From CAMAVH01 sp036500145 (GTDB taxonomy: Bacteria; Pseudomonadota; Alphaproteobacteria; SMXQ01): DNA of 64,000 nucleotides. The notes beneath the pieces were generated by a model. The model saw only the letters and a list, made by a program, of their open reading frames with translations. It did not search any database and was not told the DNA's origin. The stretch spans positions 1 through 64,000 of the forward strand of contig DASYCO010000004.1 in assembly GCA_036500145.1 (NCBI GenBank), in the 5' to 3' direction. Positions 52,835-61,991 of the stretch are shown one piece after another (within the stretch, counting starts at the first letter, position 1; each line of letters starts with the position of its first letter). A program made the position numbers and the translations under genes.

Positions 52835-53599
52835 TTGGCCCGCCGCAAGCAAGTCTACGAAGGTAAAGCGAAGGTTCTTTTCGAAGGCCCCGAGCCCGGT
52901 ACTCTCGTCCAATATTTCAAAGATGATGCCACCGCCTTCAACAACAAGAAGAAGGGCACCATCACCGGCAAGGGCGTGCTGAACAACCGCATCTCCGAGC
53001 ACCTGATGCTGCGGCTGCACGACATCGGCATCCCGACGCACTTCATCCGCCGGCTGAACATGCGCGAGCAGCTCATCCGCGAAGTCGAGATCATCCCCAT
53101 CGAAGTGGTCGTGCGCAACATCGCCGCCGGCTCGATCTCGCAGCGCCTCGGCATTCCCGAAGGCACGCCGCTGCCGCGCTCGATCGTCGAGTACTACTAC
53201 AAGAAGGACGAGCTGAACGACCCGATGGTCTCGGAAGAGCACATCACCGCGTTCGGCTGGGCGGCGACGCCCGAGATCGACGACATCCTCAACATGTCGC
53301 TGCGCATCAACGACTTCCTGATCGGCCTGTTCCTCGGCATCGGCATCCGCCTCGTCGACTTCAAGCTCGAGTTCGGCCGCCTGTACGACAACGACGAGAT
53401 CCGCATCGTGCTCGCCGACGAGATCAGCCCGGACAACTGCCGTCTGTGGGACGCCAGCACGAACGAGAAGATGGACAAGGACCGCTTCCGCCGCGACCTC
53501 GGCAAGATCGAGGAAGCCTACCAGGAAGTCGCGCGTCGCCTCGGCATCCTGCCGGAAGGCGGCCAGACCGACTTCAAGGCCCCCAAGGCCATTCAGTAG
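52835..53599 (+). CDS. purC: SAICAR synthetase
   Basis: PurC joins aspartate to CAIR using ATP in purine synthesis. The TTG start at 52835 (GAGGA four bases upstream) yields 254 residues, the family length; an ATG at 52790 would add 15 unconserved residues. Signatures are [54 protein letters not shown] and [17 protein letters not shown]. It begins the purC-purS-purQ-purL block. Confidence 0.95.
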   Translation: MARRKQVYEGKAKVLFEGPEPGTLVQYFKDDATAFNNKKKGTITGKGVLNNRISEHLMLRLHDIGIPTHFIRRLNMREQLIREVEIIPIEVVVRNIAAGSISQRLGIPEGTPLPRSIVEYYYKKDELNDPMVSEEHITAFGWAATPEIDDILNMSLRINDFLIGLFLGIGIRLVDFKLEFGRLYDNDEIRIVLADEISPDNCRLWDASTNEKMDKDRFRRDLGKIEEAYQEVARRLGILPEGGQTDFKAPKAIQ

Positions 53600-53648
53600 G
53601 CCGGCGATCCAGCAAGACGTCCTTTTCTCTCTCGTTTGCGAAAGTGCC

Positions 53649-53891
53649 ATGAAGGCTAAAGTCCACGTCACCCTCAAGACCGGCGTCCTCGATCCCCAGG
53701 GCAAGGCCATCGCCCATGCCCTGGGCTCGCTCGGCTTCGCCGGCGTCGAATCCGTCCGCCAGGGCAAGTTCATCGAGCTGGAGGTCGCCGAGACCGACGC
53801 GGCCAAGGCGCGCGCCCAGATCGACGACATGTGCAAGAAGCTCCTCGCCAACACGGTGATCGAGGATTACCGCATCGACCTGGAAGGCTGA
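53649..53891 (+). CDS. purS: FGAM synthetase subunit PurS
   Basis: PurS is the small subunit that links PurL and PurQ in the multi-subunit phosphoribosylformylglycinamidine synthase. The 80-residue protein has the pattern KVHVTLKTGVLDPQGKAIAH and GKFIELEVAETDAAKARAQ. It is placed between purC and purQ, 30 bp before purQ, so all are cotranscribed. Confidence 0.96.
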   Translation: MKAKVHVTLKTGVLDPQGKAIAHALGSLGFAGVESVRQGKFIELEVAETDAAKARAQIDDMCKKLLANTVIEDYRIDLEG

Positions 53892-53921
53892 GCCCATGAT
53901 CCAGCGGATTCGGAGCGCGGC

Positions 53922-54607
53922 ATGAAAGCGGCGGTCATCGTCTTTCCCGGATCGAACTGCGACCGCGACGTCCAGACGTCGCTCGCCGCCAGCATGGGCT
54001 CCCAGCCCGACATGGTCTGGCACGGCGACGCGGACCTGCCCAAGACCGACCTGATCGTCGTCCCCGGCGGCTTCTCCTACGGCGACTATCTGCGCTGCGG
54101 CGCCATGGCGGCCCACTCGCCCGTCATGCGCGAAGTGGTCAAGCGCGCCCAGGGCGGCACGCCGGTGCTCGGCATCTGCAACGGCTTCCAGGTCATCACC
54201 GAAGCCGGCCTGCTGCCGGGCGTGCTGATGCGCAACGTCTCCCTCAGGTTCATCTGCAAGGACGTCCACCTGAAGGTCGAGCGCTCCGCCGCCCCCTTCA
54301 CCGCCAAGTACAAGGTCGGCCAAACCGTGCGCATTCCCATCGCCCATGCCGAAGGCAACTACTTCGCCGATGCCGAAACGATGAAGCGCATCGAAGGCGA
54401 AGGCCGTGTGGCCTTCCGCTACGCGACGCCGGACGGCCAGGTCATCGCCGCCGCCAACCCGAACGGCGCCATCAACAACATCGCCGGCATCGTCAGCGAG
54501 AACGGCCGCGTGCTCGGCATGATGCCGCATCCGGAACGCCTCGCCGACCCGCTGCTCGGCGGCGCCGACGGCAAGGCCATGTTCGACGGCCTCGTGGAGG
54601 CCCTGTC

Positions 54608-54611
<4 letters not shown>
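53922..54611 (+). CDS. purQ: FGAM synthetase glutaminase subunit PurQ
   Basis: PurQ releases ammonia from glutamine for PurL. The 229-residue class I amidotransferase has the nucleophile elbow [18 protein letters not shown] (Cys near residue 87) and the His-Glu pair in [15 protein letters not shown] (near 197). The oxyanion-strand region [18 protein letters not shown] is present. The stop overlaps the purL GTG start. Confidence 0.97.
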
Positions 54612-56854
<2,243 letters not shown>

Positions 56855-56890
56855 GCCGAAGGCCCTGTTTTTACTGAAGGATAGCCTGAC

Positions 56891-57130
56891 ATGGCGATGG
56901 ACCCGGCCCAGATCGAGACCTTGATCAAAGAAGGCATCCCCGACGCCCAGGTGACCATCGAGGACCTGCGCGGCGACGGCGACCACTATGCCGCCTACGT
57001 CACCTCCGCCGCCTTCAAGGGCAAGACGCGCGTGCAGCAGCATCAGATGGTCTACAACGCCCTGAAGGGCCGCATGGGCAACGAGTTGCACGCGCTGGCG
57101 TTGCAGACCACAATCGCGGAAGGCGCCTGA
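56891..57130 (+). CDS. BolA-family protein
   Basis: The 79-residue protein is a BolA/IbaG domain (IETLIKEGIPDAQVTIEDLR; HYAAYVTSAAFKGKTRVQQH with the conserved His; MVYNALKGRMGNELHALAL). BolA proteins bind a [2Fe-2S] cluster together with a CGFS monothiol glutaredoxin, and exactly such a partner is the next gene, 51 bp downstream. The pair likely handles iron-sulfur cluster delivery or iron sensing. An AAGGA motif precedes ATG 56891. Confidence 0.94.
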   Translation: MAMDPAQIETLIKEGIPDAQVTIEDLRGDGDHYAAYVTSAAFKGKTRVQQHQMVYNALKGRMGNELHALALQTTIAEGA

Positions 57131-57181
57131 GCGTTTACCGGCAGGCCCCCCGCGGCCGCCGTTCAATGAAGGAATGAGAGC

Positions 57182-57520
57182 ATGAGCGAGAATCCCGTCT
57201 TCGAGCAGATCAAGAGCGACATCTCCGCCAACGACGTCGTGCTCTACATGAAGGGCAGCCCGGTCTTCCCGCAGTGCGGCTTCTCCGCCGCCGTGGTCGA
57301 GATCCTGTCGCGCACCGGCGTGAAGTTCAAAGGCGTCGACGTGCTGACCGACCCCGGCATCCGCGAAGGCATCAAGCAGTTCTCTAGCTGGCCGACCATT
57401 CCGCAGCTCTACGTGAAGGGCGAATTCGTCGGCGGCTGCGACATCATCCGCGAGATGTTCGCCTCCGGCGAGCTGACCGAGCTGCTGCAGGAAAAGGGCG
57501 TCGCGACCACCGTCGCCTGA
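57182..57520 (+). CDS. grxD: Monothiol glutaredoxin, Grx4/GrxD type
   Basis: The 112-residue protein has the CGFS active site (FPQCGFSAAVVEIL), preceded by the conserved Lys (LYMKGSPVFP) and followed by the cis-Pro region WPTIPQLYVKGEFVGGCDII. CGFS glutaredoxins carry and transfer [2Fe-2S] clusters and interact with BolA proteins, one of which is directly upstream. A strong terminator follows. Confidence 0.96.
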   Translation: MSENPVFEQIKSDISANDVVLYMKGSPVFPQCGFSAAVVEILSRTGVKFKGVDVLTDPGIREGIKQFSSWPTIPQLYVKGEFVGGCDIIREMFASGELTELLQEKGVATTVA

Positions 57521-57542
57521 CGTCATCTCAGCTTGCGAAGCG

Positions 57543-57574
57543 AAAGGGCCGGCGCTGGTGCGCCGGCCCTTTTT
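57543..57574 (+). terminator. Rho-independent terminator after grxD
   Basis: AAAGGGCCGGCGC (57543-57555) pairs perfectly with GCGCCGGCCCTTT (57560-57572) around TGGT and is followed by TTG. It also serves the convergent wrbA-like gene. Confidence 0.92.
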
Positions 57575-57588
57575 GTTGGCGCCGAGCC

Positions 57589-58215
57589 TTAGGCCGGCAC
57601 CGTCGCCTTCGTGCTGGCGAAGGACTGGGCCAGCTCGGCGACCCGTCGGCCGAGATGTTCGGCCGTGCGCAGGTCGCTGGCGATCGGGCCCTTGTCCGGG
57701 CCTTCGTCGGCGTTCGACTGCGCCATCGCGCCGATGAAGCTGCCGAGCCGGTTCAAGTCCTCGACGCTGCCCTTCGAGCTGTTGTTGCCGCCCGGCAGGC
57801 CGAGGGGGACCCACAGCATGCCGTGCTGCGCGGCGAAGATCGCGAGCTGGACCAGGGTGTTCAGCTTGTCGCCCGACTGCGACGCCGAGTTGGTGAAGCC
57901 GGCGGCGAGCTTGTTGCGCCAGCCCGCGGCGACCCAGGTCTTCGACGTGCCGTCCATGAAGGCTTTGAACTGGGCCGAGACGCCGCCCATGTAGGTCGGC
58001 GTGCCGAAGATGATCGCGTCCGCCGCATTCAGTTCGTCGGCGCGTGCTTCGACTTCCTCGACTGGGATCAGCGACACCTTGCTGCCGGGCAGGCTGCGGG
58101 CCCCGGCGGCGACCGCCTCGGCCTGCTTCTGCGTGTGGCCGTAGCCCGAGTGGTAGACGACGGCGACCTGCGGAGCGGCCTGGCCAAGGCTGACGGGCCG
58201 GTTGATGGCGTTCAT
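57589..58215 (-). CDS. WrbA-like NAD(P)H:quinone oxidoreductase (flavodoxin family)
   Basis: ATG 58215, with AAAGGA eight bases upstream, gives 208 residues; the frame opens farther upstream without conservation. The fold is a flavodoxin: VAVVYHSGYGHTQKQAEAVA binds FMN phosphate, FGTPTYMGGVSAQFKAFMD and the C-terminal half follow WrbA. WrbA reduces quinones by two electrons and avoids semiquinone formation. The gene is divergent from the HxlR-type regulator at 58396, which probably controls it. Confidence 0.88.
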   Translation of the reverse strand: MNAINRPVSLGQAAPQVAVVYHSGYGHTQKQAEAVAAGARSLPGSKVSLIPVEEVEARADELNAADAIIFGTPTYMGGVSAQFKAFMDGTSKTWVAAGWRNKLAAGFTNSASQSGDKLNTLVQLAIFAAQHGMLWVPLGLPGGNNSSKGSVEDLNRLGSFIGAMAQSNADEGPDKGPIASDLRTAEHLGRRVAELAQSFASTKATVPA

Positions 58216-58395
58216 GATGGAAATCCTTTGCTGGCTTGTCCCCCTCAGGCCGCTGCCGGTATCCCCCGGGTAACGGTAAATTTTAGGGATCAAGTATGTT
58301 TTAGTAACTTCACACCATATGCTCCTCTTGATTTCCTCTGTAAAGTAGTTATCTTTTAGTAACTAAATTTGTCCCCCAGCTTATTCGAGGTCATC
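58216..58395. promoter_or_regulatory. Divergent operator region between wrbA-like and hxlR-like genes
   Basis: TTTTAGTAACT occurs twice as a direct repeat (58299-58309 and 58354-58364), 55 bp apart. The second copy is part of an inverted repeat TAGTTA (58346-58351) / TAACTA (58360-58365). The first has a weaker match, AAGTA near 58292 with GTAACTT at 58304-58310. These fit HxlR-type operators. Confidence 0.55.
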
Positions 58396-58809
58396 ATGCG
58401 CGAAGCTCACCATGCCGAATGCCCGATGGATTCCCTGCTCCGTCTCCTGATGGGGCCCTGGACCAGCTACATCATCTGGGTGCTGCGCAACGAAGGCCCG
58501 ACGCGCTTCGGCGAGCTGAAGCGCAAGGTGCCCGGCATCTCCGCCAAGGTGCTCACCGAGCGCCTGCGCATGCTGGAAGGCGCCGAGCTGATCACGCGCC
58601 ACCATGAGCCGACGATCCCACCGCAAGTGACCTACGCACTCGCCCCGCGCGGCGAAGAGCTGCGCGGCATCCTCGACACGCTGAACGGCGTCGCGCTGCG
58701 CTGGCGCGCCGAGGACCAGACGAAGAAGAACCTGACGCCGGACAGCCAGGCGCCCGACTGCCAGAGCGCCGACATGCCCGCCGCCGGCCAGAAGCCAGTC
58801 ACGGTCTGA
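58396..58809 (+). CDS. HxlR-family transcriptional regulator
   Basis: ATG 58396 has GAGG six bases upstream and gives 137 residues; a TTG at 58369 is less likely. The winged helix-turn-helix is complete (GPWTSYIIWVLRNEGPTRFG; KVPGISAKVLTERLRMLEGA). The early Cys in HHAECPMDSLLRLLMG corresponds to the redox-sensing Cys of YodB/QorR-like members. The 35-residue C-terminal tail is unusual and carries a second Cys. Likely a quinone or thiol-stress sensor controlling the divergent wrbA-like gene. Confidence 0.9.
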   Translation: MREAHHAECPMDSLLRLLMGPWTSYIIWVLRNEGPTRFGELKRKVPGISAKVLTERLRMLEGAELITRHHEPTIPPQVTYALAPRGEELRGILDTLNGVALRWRAEDQTKKNLTPDSQAPDCQSADMPAAGQKPVTV

Positions 58810-58815
58810 GGATTC

Positions 58816-58844
58816 GCGGACGCGGCCTTCCCGGCTGCGTCCGC
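58816..58844 (+). terminator. Hairpin after the hxlR-like gene
   Basis: GCGGACGC (58816-58823) and GCGTCCGC (58837-58844) form an 8-bp stem, partly extended inward by GCC/GGC. No T-run follows. Confidence 0.45.
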
Positions 58845-59152
58845 ATCTCCCCCCGCCTCCTGCCCGTTCCGCCTGCATGTGGCGATATGGGCGTTTTCCC
58901 GCACGTCCTGACATCCGTTAGGGGGCTAGGCATCGCCCGGCCCCGCCCCTAGACTCGCCCGCAGACCGGTTCAAGCCGGCGCGCCCCTCGTGAAGGAGGC
59001 CGAACTAGGGAGAACGATCGCCCGCCGACAGGCGGGCTCGGGCCATCGGGCCCGCGCAACAGGACAAGTCCAGCCGCGACATCGCGTCGACGCTCCGCGT
59101 CGCGCGCGCCTGCGCGTCGAAGGCCTTGCCGCAGCCATAACAGGAGAAATGC
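58845..59152. other. Intergenic region before the third tctC-like gene
   Basis: About 308 bp without a supported gene. Apart from the hairpin at its left edge and the ribosome-binding site at its right edge, nothing recognisable was seen; several GC-rich frames are open but lack starts or codon-use support. Confidence 0.5.
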
Positions 59153-60172
59153 ATGAGGCTCACGCGTCCGTCGCTCGCGCTCTGCGCGCTGCTCGCCCCT
59201 CTGGCCCTGGCCGGAACGGCCAGCGCCCAGGAGAACTTCTACGCCGGCAAGACCATCAACATCGTCGTCGGCCTGTCGCCGGGCGGCGGCTACGACCAGT
59301 ACGCCCGCCTGCTGGCGCGCCACTACAACCGCAACATTCCGGGCAACCCGACCATCGTCGTGCAGAACATGCCGGGCGCCGGCAGCCTGCAGTCGGTGCG
59401 CTACCTCGACGGCTCGGCGGCGAAGGACGGCACCGTCATCACCGCCTTCAACCCGGGCCTGCTCATCCAGTCGATGACCATCCCCGACAAGATCAAGATC
59501 AACTTCAAGAACTATGCCTGGCTCGGCAGCATCGGCAACGACCTGCGCATCTGCTACACGTGGGGCACCAAGGGCATCAAGAACTTCGACGACCTGCTCA
59601 AGCGCGACCAGGTCATCATGGGCGACACCGGCGCCGGCTCCTCGGCCTACGTGAACCAGAAGATGCTGCAGCAGATCTTCGGCATGAAGCTGAAGCAGGT
59701 GCTCGGCTATCCCGGCAGCGCCGAGAAGCGCATCGCCATCGAACGCGGCGAGCTCGACGGCGACTGCACCTCCTGGACCAGCACGCCCGAGGACTGGCTG
59801 CGCGACAAGAAGATCGACGTGGTCGTGCGCTTCCAGGAGCACGCCACCCATGGCCTGCCGGAGAGCGTGCCTTACGCCGGCGACCGGATCACGGACCCGA
59901 ACAAGAAGAAGCTGTTCGAGCTCCTGAACGCGCCGGCGGACATCGGCCGCCCCTACATCCTGTCGAAGGACGTGCCGGCGGACCGCTTGAAGATCCTGCG
60001 CGACAGCTTCGCCAAGACGATGAAGGATCCGCAGTTCAACGCCGAAGCCGACAAGATGCAGCTCATCATCGAGCCGATCGACGGCGACCAGGTGCAGAAG
60101 ATGCTGCAGGAGCTCTATTCGACGCCGCCCGACATGGTCGCCGCGGCGAAGGAGATCAGCGGCGACCAATGA
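59153..60172 (+). CDS. TctC/Bug-family substrate-binding protein
   Basis: The 339-residue protein has a signal peptide (cleavage after ASAQ near residue 25) and the Bug fold: NIVVGLSPGGGYDQYARLLA, NIPGNPTIVVQNMPGAGSLQ and YPGSAEKRIAIERGELDGD. CAGGAG lies 9 bases upstream of ATG 59153. It shares the blocks of the members at 28255 and 38904 but stands alone, with no TctA or TctB partner. The roughly 340 bp before it hold no supported gene. A strong terminator follows. Confidence 0.92.
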   Translation: MRLTRPSLALCALLAPLALAGTASAQENFYAGKTINIVVGLSPGGGYDQYARLLARHYNRNIPGNPTIVVQNMPGAGSLQSVRYLDGSAAKDGTVITAFNPGLLIQSMTIPDKIKINFKNYAWLGSIGNDLRICYTWGTKGIKNFDDLLKRDQVIMGDTGAGSSAYVNQKMLQQIFGMKLKQVLGYPGSAEKRIAIERGELDGDCTSWTSTPEDWLRDKKIDVVVRFQEHATHGLPESVPYAGDRITDPNKKKLFELLNAPADIGRPYILSKDVPADRLKILRDSFAKTMKDPQFNAEADKMQLIIEPIDGDQVQKMLQELYSTPPDMVAAAKEISGDQ

Positions 60173-60192
60173 TCGCCCACAGCAGGACGACG

Positions 60193-60222
60193 AACGGCCG
60201 GAGAGCGCTCTCCGGCCGTTTT
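60193..60222 (+). terminator. Rho-independent terminator after tctC-like gene
   Basis: AACGGCCGGAGAGC and its exact inverse meet without spacer (60193-60220), so the loop forms from the central bases. TTCGTTT follows. It lies between convergent genes and can act in both directions. Confidence 0.82.
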
Positions 60223-60242
60223 CGTTTACAGGCCATGCAGGC

Positions 60243-60917
60243 TCAGCGGGGCGTGCGGCCGACCGTGATGCCCTGGCGGATCTTCATCTGCTCGACGTAG
60301 GGCGTCGACTTCATCAGCTCGGCGACGGCGATCGCGTCGTCGCGCGTCCAGGCCCAGATCATGCGCCCGGGCTTGTTGCCGTTGAACGTCACCGCAAGGT
60401 TGCCGACATAGACGACTTCGCCGGCGTGCACGGTGAAGCCGGGCGTGCCGACCTTCGCCGTCGCGTTCTCCGGAAGGTCGGTGCGGACAATCTCCTGCGT
60501 GCCGGAGTTGAACGTCACCTCGCCGCCTTCGAAGTTCGCGATGCCGTAGAAGTCGCCGCGAAAGATCCAGGCCAGCGCATAATCTCCCGCCGGTATCCGG
60601 TAGACCCGGTACTGGATCTGGTCGCAGGCCGCCGAGCGGCGCTGCGCGCAGCGCTCTGTGGCGGTGACCATCGCCTTGCCGATGCGCGCCCCGGTCTTCC
60701 CGTCGACCGGCATCCAGCCGAGGTGGACGGGATACTCGACGTTGAAGCGGCTACGCTCGACGCCACGGAAGGCGTAGCCGATGACGACGTAGGCTTCGTC
60801 GGCGGCCAGCGGCGTCGTGGCGTAGTCGACCGTCGGAAAGATCGGCGCCGTCTTCTGCAGGTCGGCCGCGCCGCCCGCCAGCAGCAGAACGGCAGCGAGA
60901 AAGGCCAAGCGTTTCAT
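60243..60917 (-). CDS. Predicted secreted protein, unknown function
   Basis: ATG 60917, with GGGGGA five bases upstream, gives 224 residues; ATG 60929 is an alternative. A signal peptide (MKRLAFLAAVLLLAGGAA) is followed by a beta-rich domain with AYVVIGYAFRGVERSRFNVE, YRIPAGDYALAWIFRGDFYG and VHAGEVVYVGNLAVTFNGN. The PAGxY and GxxxYxG patterns resemble carbohydrate-like beta-sandwich modules found in DUF2846-type proteins. Cys at two sites around residue 90-98 could form a disulfide. No function is assigned. Confidence 0.65.
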   Translation of the reverse strand: MKRLAFLAAVLLLAGGAADLQKTAPIFPTVDYATTPLAADEAYVVIGYAFRGVERSRFNVEYPVHLGWMPVDGKTGARIGKAMVTATERCAQRRSAACDQIQYRVYRIPAGDYALAWIFRGDFYGIANFEGGEVTFNSGTQEIVRTDLPENATAKVGTPGFTVHAGEVVYVGNLAVTFNGNKPGRMIWAWTRDDAIAVAELMKSTPYVEQMKIRQGITVGRTPR

Positions 60918-61237
60918 GTCATCCCCCAAATGTGCGATGGCGCGATCATAGCCGTGCGCGCCAAAAGAGAAAAACCGGGCCTTCTCACCCGGTCAAAGCT
61001 CTTTGCGCTGGCCCGCATCTCGTTCTTGTCTGGCGCGATCCTTTCCGTTTTGGTCTGGATTTGTCGCGGCTGGCGCGATCCGTAACTCCCCGATGCGGCA
61101 GCGGTTCGACCGGACGCCGCGAAGGCGATCGCAAGCGCCTGGCCTATCGCCATGCCGAAAACTCATTTTTCTATGGCCTAAGGCCGCAGGGTCTTTTAAG
61201 GAAGGCCCTGTCTATTGTCTGAGCCGGGGGGCTTACC
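60918..61237. other. Intergenic region before bcsS with a repeated 10-mer
   Basis: This 320-bp divergent region holds no supported gene. TGGCGCGATC occurs three times on the same strand (60938-60947, 61031-61040, 61071-61080). ACCGGGCCTTCTCACCCGGT-like short symmetry lies near 60975. Promoters for the secreted protein and for bcsS should lie here. Confidence 0.5.
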
Positions 61238-61948
61238 GTGCCGAACAAGAAATTGCTGGCAGCTTTCGCGGCCGGAATGATGCTGTCGTCTGCCGCCGCC
61301 AAGGCGGAAAGCCTGTCCGTCTGGACTGGAGCCGATGTGGCGCCGAATTCGTATTTCGCCTACCTCGGTGGCGTCGCGGCGCTGTCCGGCCAGGCGATCG
61401 AGCGGGAAGACGGCTTCCTGTTCCGTTTCGGCGGCGGCTACGGGGAATATCACTACGACACGGTCGCAGTCAGCACCGGCAGGGTCGATGCGAACCTGAC
61501 GGCCGGCGAGCTCATGCTGGGCTACAGCTTCTTCTTCGCCAACGGCAGCCTCGGCGTCTATATGGGCGGCAATGCCGAACGCCACGACGCGTCGCCGGTG
61601 GATTCCGGCAACAGCGTGCGAGGCACCGCAGGCGGCCTCAAGGGCAGCGCGGACCTGAAACTGACCCCCATGCAGAACGTTTCGCTCGGCGCTTCGGGAT
61701 CCTATTCCTCGGCATTCGATTCCTATTGGACGCATTTGGACGCGGGCTACGACTTCGGCCCGTTCAGCTTCGGGCCGGAAGCGACGTTTCTAGGCAACGA
61801 AGGCTTCAACCAGTCGCGCTTCGGGGCGGCGATCTCGAACGTCGACATCGGCTTCGCGATGCTGCGCCTGTACGGCGGCTATGCCGAGAATCGCAGCCGC
61901 GGCGCCGACGGTTTCTATGCCGGCTTCGGGCTCGGCGCGGATTTCTAG
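61238..61948 (+). CDS. bcsS: Cellulose biosynthesis protein BcsS-like outer-membrane protein
   Basis: The GTG start at 61238 has GGGGGG six bases upstream. The 236-residue protein has a signal peptide (cleavage after AKA near residue 22) and alternating hydrophobic strands ending in Phe (GFGLGADF), the mark of an outer-membrane beta-barrel. LSVWTGADVAPNSYFAYLGG and GYSFFFANGSLGVYMGGNAE match the alphaproteobacterial BcsS family found with cellulose synthase genes. The BcsA-like synthase is convergent, 43 bp away. Its role in polymer secretion is inferred from context. Confidence 0.82.
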   Translation: MPNKKLLAAFAAGMMLSSAAAKAESLSVWTGADVAPNSYFAYLGGVAALSGQAIEREDGFLFRFGGGYGEYHYDTVAVSTGRVDANLTAGELMLGYSFFFANGSLGVYMGGNAERHDASPVDSGNSVRGTAGGLKGSADLKLTPMQNVSLGASGSYSSAFDSYWTHLDAGYDFGPFSFGPEATFLGNEGFNQSRFGAAISNVDIGFAMLRLYGGYAENRSRGADGFYAGFGLGADF

Positions 61949-61984
61949 AAGCGACGGTTTCTAGAAGCGGGCGGTTTCTAGAAG
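61942..61984. repeat. Three tandem copies of TTTCTAGAAG at the bcsS stop codon
   Basis: TTTCTAGAAG occurs at 61942-61951, 61958-61967 and 61975-61984, with periods of 16 and 17 bp. The first copy contains the bcsS stop codon, and the series ends just before the stop of the convergent glycosyltransferase. Each unit is itself palindromic (TTCTAGAA). Confidence 0.8.
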
Positions 61985-61991
61985 GCGGCGC

